A DNA stretch of 64,000 nt, taken from contig NZ_QJKM01000005.1 in NCBI RefSeq assembly GCF_003425685.1, positions 186,001 to 250,000 of the forward strand, in the 5' to 3' direction. The stretch comes from Rhizobium terrae (GTDB lineage Bacteria > Pseudomonadota > Alphaproteobacteria > Rhizobiales > Rhizobiaceae). The translations under genes and the position numbers were made by a program. Of the stretch, positions 60,488 to 64,000 are shown piece by piece. Below the pieces are notes generated by a model. The model did no database searches. It saw only the letters and a program-made list of their open reading frames with translations, and was not told the DNA's origin. The stretch's first letter is position 1, and each line of letters begins with the position of its first letter.

Positions 60488-62212
60488 TCAACCCGCCGAA
60501 CGCACCAACTCTTCCGCCTGGCGCAGCGCCGAGATCACGCGGTTCTGGCCGCGGACGAGCTGGGTCCTGGCGAAGCCGAGTTTTTCGGGGCCGAGCTTGT
60601 CGAAATCGGCGGCGGCGGAAAGGGCCGGCAATTCCGGGACCGGCAGGGCAGGGTCGTGGCGGAAGCGCTGTTCGCGGGTGTAATTGAGCGGCACCAGGAT
60701 GCGCGCCAGCTTCTGGATCACGTGGTTCGCCTTCCTGGCCTCGATCTTGCCGCTGTCGATGCCGGCATAAAAGTCCGCCAGCGTCGCGGCGAGCTGTTCC
60801 ACCGCCTTGCGGGCCGGCGAAAGGTCGAAGCGGTTGCCAGCCTTTTTCTGGTAGCTGTCGACCGTGTGAAGGAATTCCTTCGCAGTCGCACGCCAGTCGA
60901 AAGGCAGGATCCTGGCGTTCGCATTGCGCAGCACGGCCAGCAGATAGACCTTGATGTCGCGCAGAAGAATATCCTTGTCGGCGATTTCGAGCGTATCGTT
61001 TTCGGTGTGCCAGGCGATGTTGCCGCCGCAGCCTCCGACCGTGTAATAGCCTTTCTCCTCGCGGTCCCGTTCCGTCATCGTCGAGGAGAGCATGAGGTAG
61101 CTCGATAGGCCGATATTGTTGAAGGAATAGTCGCCGGCGCGGTGGGGGCGTTCGGCTTCGGCGGTCTTTCCGGCCACTTCCCGAATGACGTCGGAGAGGA
61201 AAGCTTCCGTCTCGGTCATCATGCAGAGGTTGATGAATTCAGTCGCCCAGCGGCAGCCGGGGCTGTCGCAGTTCACCGAAGCGACGCAGTTCTCGTCGAG
61301 ATCCAGTGCGAAATTGTCGGAGAACCATGTGGAGCCGGCGTAGCGGCCGGTCGAGTGGCCCGGCCACCAGCAGATGCGTACCGAGCGCTTCAGCTTGTCG
61401 CGGTTCGCCCAGAGGACGCGGGCGATTTCCAGGAGCGTCGCATCACCGGTGGCATTATCGCCGACGCCGACATCCCAGCTGTCGAGATGGCCGTGCAGCA
61501 GGATGTATTTTTCCGGCTCGTCGGTGCCTTTGATAAAGACTTCCGGCAGTTTCGACTTGAACCAGCCCTCTTCCATATCGGCGAATACAGTCACCTCGGC
61601 GCCGGACTTGGCAAGCTCGATCAGCTCGTCGCCGCTCTGGCGGTTGACGGCGACCGCCGGGATCGACGGCTTGCGCGGCAGATCATCGAGATCGGGCGTG
61701 CCCCAGACGGTGGTGCAGGTGCCCCAGTGGATATCGACGCCGGGGTTGATGGCGATGACGCCGGTCGCGCCGAGTTCGGTGAACTGCGAGACGAGGCCGG
61801 GATTGGCGAAACCTTCCGACAGCACGATCTTGCCACGGACGAGGGCGGCGAGTTCGCCGGTGCCGTCGACAGTCTTCTCGAACATGGTCGAGATCGCCTT
61901 CGGCTGCAGGCTCGGTATGTAGACCAGCTTGCCTTTCGCGCCGCTCTTTGCATCGAAGGAATAGGACGGCGGCTTGGCGCGGAAGGTCTTGCCGTTGGCC
62001 TCGACACGGGCCAGCGCCGGCAGGCTGAGGTAGAGGTCCGCCTCGTGCATCTTGACCTCGACGCCGTGCTTTTTGAGGCGTTCGGCAACCTCGTCCATGG
62101 CGCGGTTCACGTCGGTCGGATGTTCGCGCTTGTAGGTCGAAAAGCTTTCGATCAGCGCCCAGGGCTCATCCAGTTTCACCGCTCCCAGAACGGCGGATTC
62201 GATCTCGTTCAT
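60488..62212 (-). CDS. M28-family metallopeptidase
   Basis: A 574-residue zinc aminopeptidase-like protein. A PA (protease-associated) domain lies at about 110-215 (GKIVLSEGFANPGLVSQFTELGATGVIAINPG). The M28 catalytic block begins near 239 with HGHLDSWDVGVGDNATG (first zinc His and bridging Asp) and ends with a later His in AWHTENDTLE. A C-terminal helical extension of about 100 residues follows. No signal peptide is seen, so it is probably cytoplasmic. GGGGAG lies eight bases before ATG 62212. An ATGAAAC palindrome at 62240-62256, just upstream, matches the site at the IclR promoter, so IclR probably controls it. Confidence 0.87.
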   Translation of the reverse strand: MNEIESAVLGAVKLDEPWALIESFSTYKREHPTDVNRAMDEVAERLKKHGVEVKMHEADLYLSLPALARVEANGKTFRAKPPSYSFDAKSGAKGKLVYIPSLQPKAISTMFEKTVDGTGELAALVRGKIVLSEGFANPGLVSQFTELGATGVIAINPGVDIHWGTCTTVWGTPDLDDLPRKPSIPAVAVNRQSGDELIELAKSGAEVTVFADMEEGWFKSKLPEVFIKGTDEPEKYILLHGHLDSWDVGVGDNATGDATLLEIARVLWANRDKLKRSVRICWWPGHSTGRYAGSTWFSDNFALDLDENCVASVNCDSPGCRWATEFINLCMMTETEAFLSDVIREVAGKTAEAERPHRAGDYSFNNIGLSSYLMLSSTMTERDREEKGYYTVGGCGGNIAWHTENDTLEIADKDILLRDIKVYLLAVLRNANARILPFDWRATAKEFLHTVDSYQKKAGNRFDLSPARKAVEQLAATLADFYAGIDSGKIEARKANHVIQKLARILVPLNYTREQRFRHDPALPVPELPALSAAADFDKLGPEKLGFARTQLVRGQNRVISALRQAEELVRSAG

Positions 62213-62239
62213 CTCCGGTACTCCCCATTGTTTTATCAG

Positions 62240-62256
62240 ATGAAACATCGTTTCAT
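62240..62256. promoter_or_regulatory. IclR-type operator upstream of the M28 gene
   Basis: ATGAAACATCGTTTCAT: perfect 7-bp arms ATGAAAC/GTTTCAT around ATC, 28 bp before the M28 start. The same core, TGAAACATCGTTTC, occurs in reverse at 63373-63386 between the IclR gene and the binding-protein gene. Confidence 0.75.
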
Positions 62257-62333
62257 AAAACTCAGGGACGCTAACAGAGGTTTTTCAGGCCCGCAAGCCG
62301 GTTTGGAAGGCAAGAAATCGCACTGACCAAAAC

Positions 62334-62349
62334 GGGCGCTAAAGCGCCC
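62334..62349 (-). terminator. Probable terminator of the IclR gene
   Basis: GGGCGCT-TT-AGCGCCC on the minus strand, followed by GTTTTGG; a perfect 7-bp stem. It lies after the repeat at 62378-62467, downstream of the IclR stop. Confidence 0.6.
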
Positions 62350-62377
62350 GCGGATTTTCGTAAGGCCGATTTGGACT

Positions 62378-62467
62378 TCCGTCATGCTCGGGCTGGTCCC
62401 GAGCATCTATCCGCGTTCGCGATGACGAGACGGCTTAGATCCTCGGGACAAGCCTGAGGATGACGGA
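62378..62467. repeat. Rhizobial TCCGTCATGCTCGGG-type palindromic repeat
   Basis: The left arm 62378-62406 is nearly the reverse complement of the right arm 62439-62467 (about 25 of 29 positions). This is a common class of short intergenic palindrome in rhizobia, with CGTCAT termini and CTCGGGC..GTCCCGAG cores. It fills the space after the IclR gene. Confidence 0.8.
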
Positions 62468-62487
62468 GAAGGCTCGTCCGCGGCTTC

Positions 62488-63288
62488 TCAAGCCGTTGAT
62501 TTCATACGGCCGCTTTCGCCCGGTCCATGGATCGACAGGCGTTCGGAAATTTCCGCGGCGGCTTCCAAGGCCGCCTTGAGATAGGCCTCGCGGCGTTCCT
62601 CGTCGAAACGCACCACGGCGCCGGCGACCGAGATCGAGGCGATCACGCTACCGTCGGCACCCCGGATCGGTGCGGCAACCGAGAAAGCGCCTTCGTCGAG
62701 GTCGTTGACGACGATGTTGTAGCCGTTTGCCCGGATGCGTTCCAGCATCTGGCGCAGTCTGGTCCGGTCGGTGACGGTGTGTGGCGTAAAAGCTTCGAGC
62801 GGCTGAGCAAGCGCTGCATCGACCACCGAAGGCTCGGCGAAGGCAAGCAGCAGCAGCGAGCCGCCTCCGGCATGCAGGGGGCCGTTGCGGCCAGCCTGGG
62901 CGAAGAGTCGGATCGAATGGCGGCCGGCGCGGGTCGCCAGAACGTAACTCTTCAGCCCCTCGCGCACGACAAGGTTGATATTTTCCGATGTCCGGTCCCG
63001 CAGGTCGTCCATGACCGGGCGGGCGGCATAAAGCAGCGCACCGTCCTTGCCGAGACGCTCGCCGAGCACGCCAACGCGGTAGCCGAGTGAATACTCGGCA
63101 CGCTCCGGGTCGCGCGACACGAAGCCACGCTCCTCCAGCGTATGCAGCAGGCGGAAAACCAGGGATTTCGTCATGCCAAGCGACTTCGCAAGCGATGTGA
63201 CGCCCTGTTCGGGGCGGTCCGCCAAGGCTTCGAGAAGGGCAAGGGCGCGGTCAACCGCCGCGATCTTGTAGTCTTTCTGTTCGGTCAC
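62488..63288 (-). CDS. IclR-family transcriptional regulator
   Basis: A 266-residue regulator. The winged helix (about 10-70) includes DYKIAAVDRALALLEAL, GVTSLAKSLGMTKSLVFRLLHTLEERGFV; the C-terminal IclR effector domain has HAGGGSLLLLAFA and GYNIVVNDLDEGAFSVAAPIRG. The start is GTG at 63288, eight bases after GGAGGAG; the open frame continues upstream without a ribosome binding site. It is divergent from the family-5 binding-protein gene. Together with the shared palindromes this suggests control of the peptide importer and the M28 peptidase. Confidence 0.9.
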   Translation of the reverse strand: MTEQKDYKIAAVDRALALLEALADRPEQGVTSLAKSLGMTKSLVFRLLHTLEERGFVSRDPERAEYSLGYRVGVLGERLGKDGALLYAARPVMDDLRDRTSENINLVVREGLKSYVLATRAGRHSIRLFAQAGRNGPLHAGGGSLLLLAFAEPSVVDAALAQPLEAFTPHTVTDRTRLRQMLERIRANGYNIVVNDLDEGAFSVAAPIRGADGSVIASISVAGAVVRFDEERREAYLKAALEAAAEISERLSIHGPGESGRMKSTA

Positions 63289-63370
63289 AGACCGTCTCCT
63301 CCGTGTTCCCGAAACGGATTGCTTCAAGCTTCTTGCAATCTTCTGGGAATGTGATTTACTCGTTTGCAAT

Positions 63371-63400
63371 GCGAAACGATGTTTCACAGAATAAAACATT
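63371..63400. promoter_or_regulatory. IclR-type operator in the iclR / binding-protein intergenic region
   Basis: GCGAAACGATGTTTCAC (63371-63387) has GAAAC/GTTTC arms with a three-base centre. It is followed after six bases by a partial copy, AAAACATT. It shares a 14-base core with the site upstream of the M28 gene. Confidence 0.75.
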
Positions 63401-63572
63401 GCGTGATGCGTTGCAACTGGTCCCGCTCCGCCTGCAATGAAATCTGTGGATTTAGCTTAGTTTCCTAATGCGCGCTGGGCGTGTTCGGTGAGCGATTTCG
63501 GATTTGCGATGCGAAGGGAGCCAACCCTTTGCCAACAAAGAGAATAGTCAAGCTATTCAGAGGAGAACGATC

Positions 63573-64000
63573 ATGAAGTCCGTCTTGAAAAGTGCATTCG
63601 CAGCACTTGTGGTAACGGCCGTCGCTCTGCCCGCCTGGGCCGGCGATCCGATCCGCAAGATCACCATCCTGTCCCGTCCGCAGGCCGGCCAGCAGGCAGA
63701 ATTCCAGTCCGTGCAACTGATCGCCCAGGAATGGCGCAAGCTCGGCCTCGATGTCGAGGTCCGTGCGATCCCGTGGGAGCAGATGTCCGACGTCGTCTGG
63801 TACAAGCGCAACGAATGGGACTCGACCGCATGGCAGATGGTCGGCCGCCCCGAACGTTCCGATCCGGACGAGCTCGTCTTCAATCTCTTCCATTCCTCGA
63901 CCGCCGAAAACGGCTATAATTTCGCGGGCTACATCAACAAGGATTACGACGCGACGGCAGAAGCCCAGCGCGGCGAGATCGATCCCGCCAAGCGCAAGGC
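63573..64000 (+). CDS. ABC transporter substrate-binding protein, family 5 (3' end outside window)
   Basis: The first 142 codons of a periplasmic binding protein; the gene runs off the window end. The signal peptide is MKSVLKSAFAALVVTAVALPAWA with cleavage before GDP. The mature start KITILSRPQAGQQAEFQSVQLIAQEWRKLGLDVEVRAIPW and DELVFNLFHSSTAENGYNFAGYINKDYD resemble oligopeptide-type binding proteins of a divergent subgroup. GAGGAG lies upstream. It is likely the first gene of an importer operon controlled by the divergent IclR regulator. Confidence 0.85.
   Translation, partial: MKSVLKSAFAALVVTAVALPAWAGDPIRKITILSRPQAGQQAEFQSVQLIAQEWRKLGLDVEVRAIPWEQMSDVVWYKRNEWDSTAWQMVGRPERSDPDELVFNLFHSSTAENGYNFAGYINKDYDATAEAQRGEIDPAKRK

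Noticed and set aside
1..64000. CRISPR arrays, tRNA or rRNA genes, insertion sequences
   Set aside because: No regularly spaced repeats, cloverleaf-type sequences, transposase genes or rRNA stretches were seen in the window.

Overview
The window is chromosome- or chromid-type DNA from a Rhizobiaceae alphaproteobacterium (Rhizobium, Agrobacterium, Neorhizobium or Sinorhizobium relatives). The grounds are a succinoglycan exo cluster in the Sinorhizobium/Agrobacterium gene order, a rhizobial nas/nir operon, GC-rich codon use, many ATP-binding-cassette (ABC) uptake systems, and rhizobial palindromic intergenic repeats. The genus cannot be fixed from sequence reading alone. There are no tRNA or rRNA genes, insertion sequences, phage genes or CRISPR arrays.

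Layout. (1) 263-14043: succinoglycan biosynthesis, exoX-U-V-W-T-H-K-L-A-M-O-P. It holds the repressor, six glycosyltransferases, pyruvyl- and succinyl-transferases, flippase, depolymerase and Wzc-like co-polymerase. exoI and exoN, present between these genes in S. meliloti, are absent. (2) 14084-27274, all minus strand: nitrate assimilation. nasT-nasS are the regulators, followed by an nrtABC-nirBD-FNT-nasA-cysG operon. A consensus sigma-54 promoter precedes it, with a leader that looks like an ANTAR/NasT antitermination target. (3) 27427-29886: an FtsK translocase without membrane segments, then about 520 bp without genes holding a chain of hairpins that may be a structured RNA. (4) 30408-31577: a class I/II aminotransferase. 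(5) 31653-37067: flavin reductase, aldo/keto reductase, FMNH2-dependent monooxygenase, GntR regulator and a GH31 enzyme with the complete sulfoquinovosidase residue set. Together these match the oxidative sulfoquinovose pathway (smo) known from Agrobacterium, but without its transporter next to it. (6) 37244-44785: ThuA-like protein, Gfo/Idh dehydrogenase, ROK repressor and a complete sugar ABC transporter with a readable promoter/operator. (7) 45041-54653: DeoR regulator, alkaline-phosphatase-superfamily phosphodiesterase, family-5 ABC importer, PPP-type phosphatase and a small P-loop kinase. By gene content this looks like uptake and stepwise hydrolysis of a phosphodiester-linked compound, similar in logic to agrocinopine catabolism. 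(8) 54753-60170: TTT-family binding protein and a solitary molybdenum-hydroxylase large subunit, divergent from a thiamine-diphosphate enzyme. (9) 60488-64000: M28 peptidase, IclR regulator and a family-5 binding protein cut by the window end. The M28 and IclR/binding-protein promoters share a palindrome that is the likely IclR operator.

The region reads as a nutrient-scavenging block (surface polysaccharide, nitrate, sulfosugar, sugar, phosphodiester, peptide) in which most modules carry their own regulator. Family-level calls are firm. Exact substrates of the ABC systems, the thiamine-diphosphate enzyme and the molybdenum hydroxylase are not determined by the sequence.
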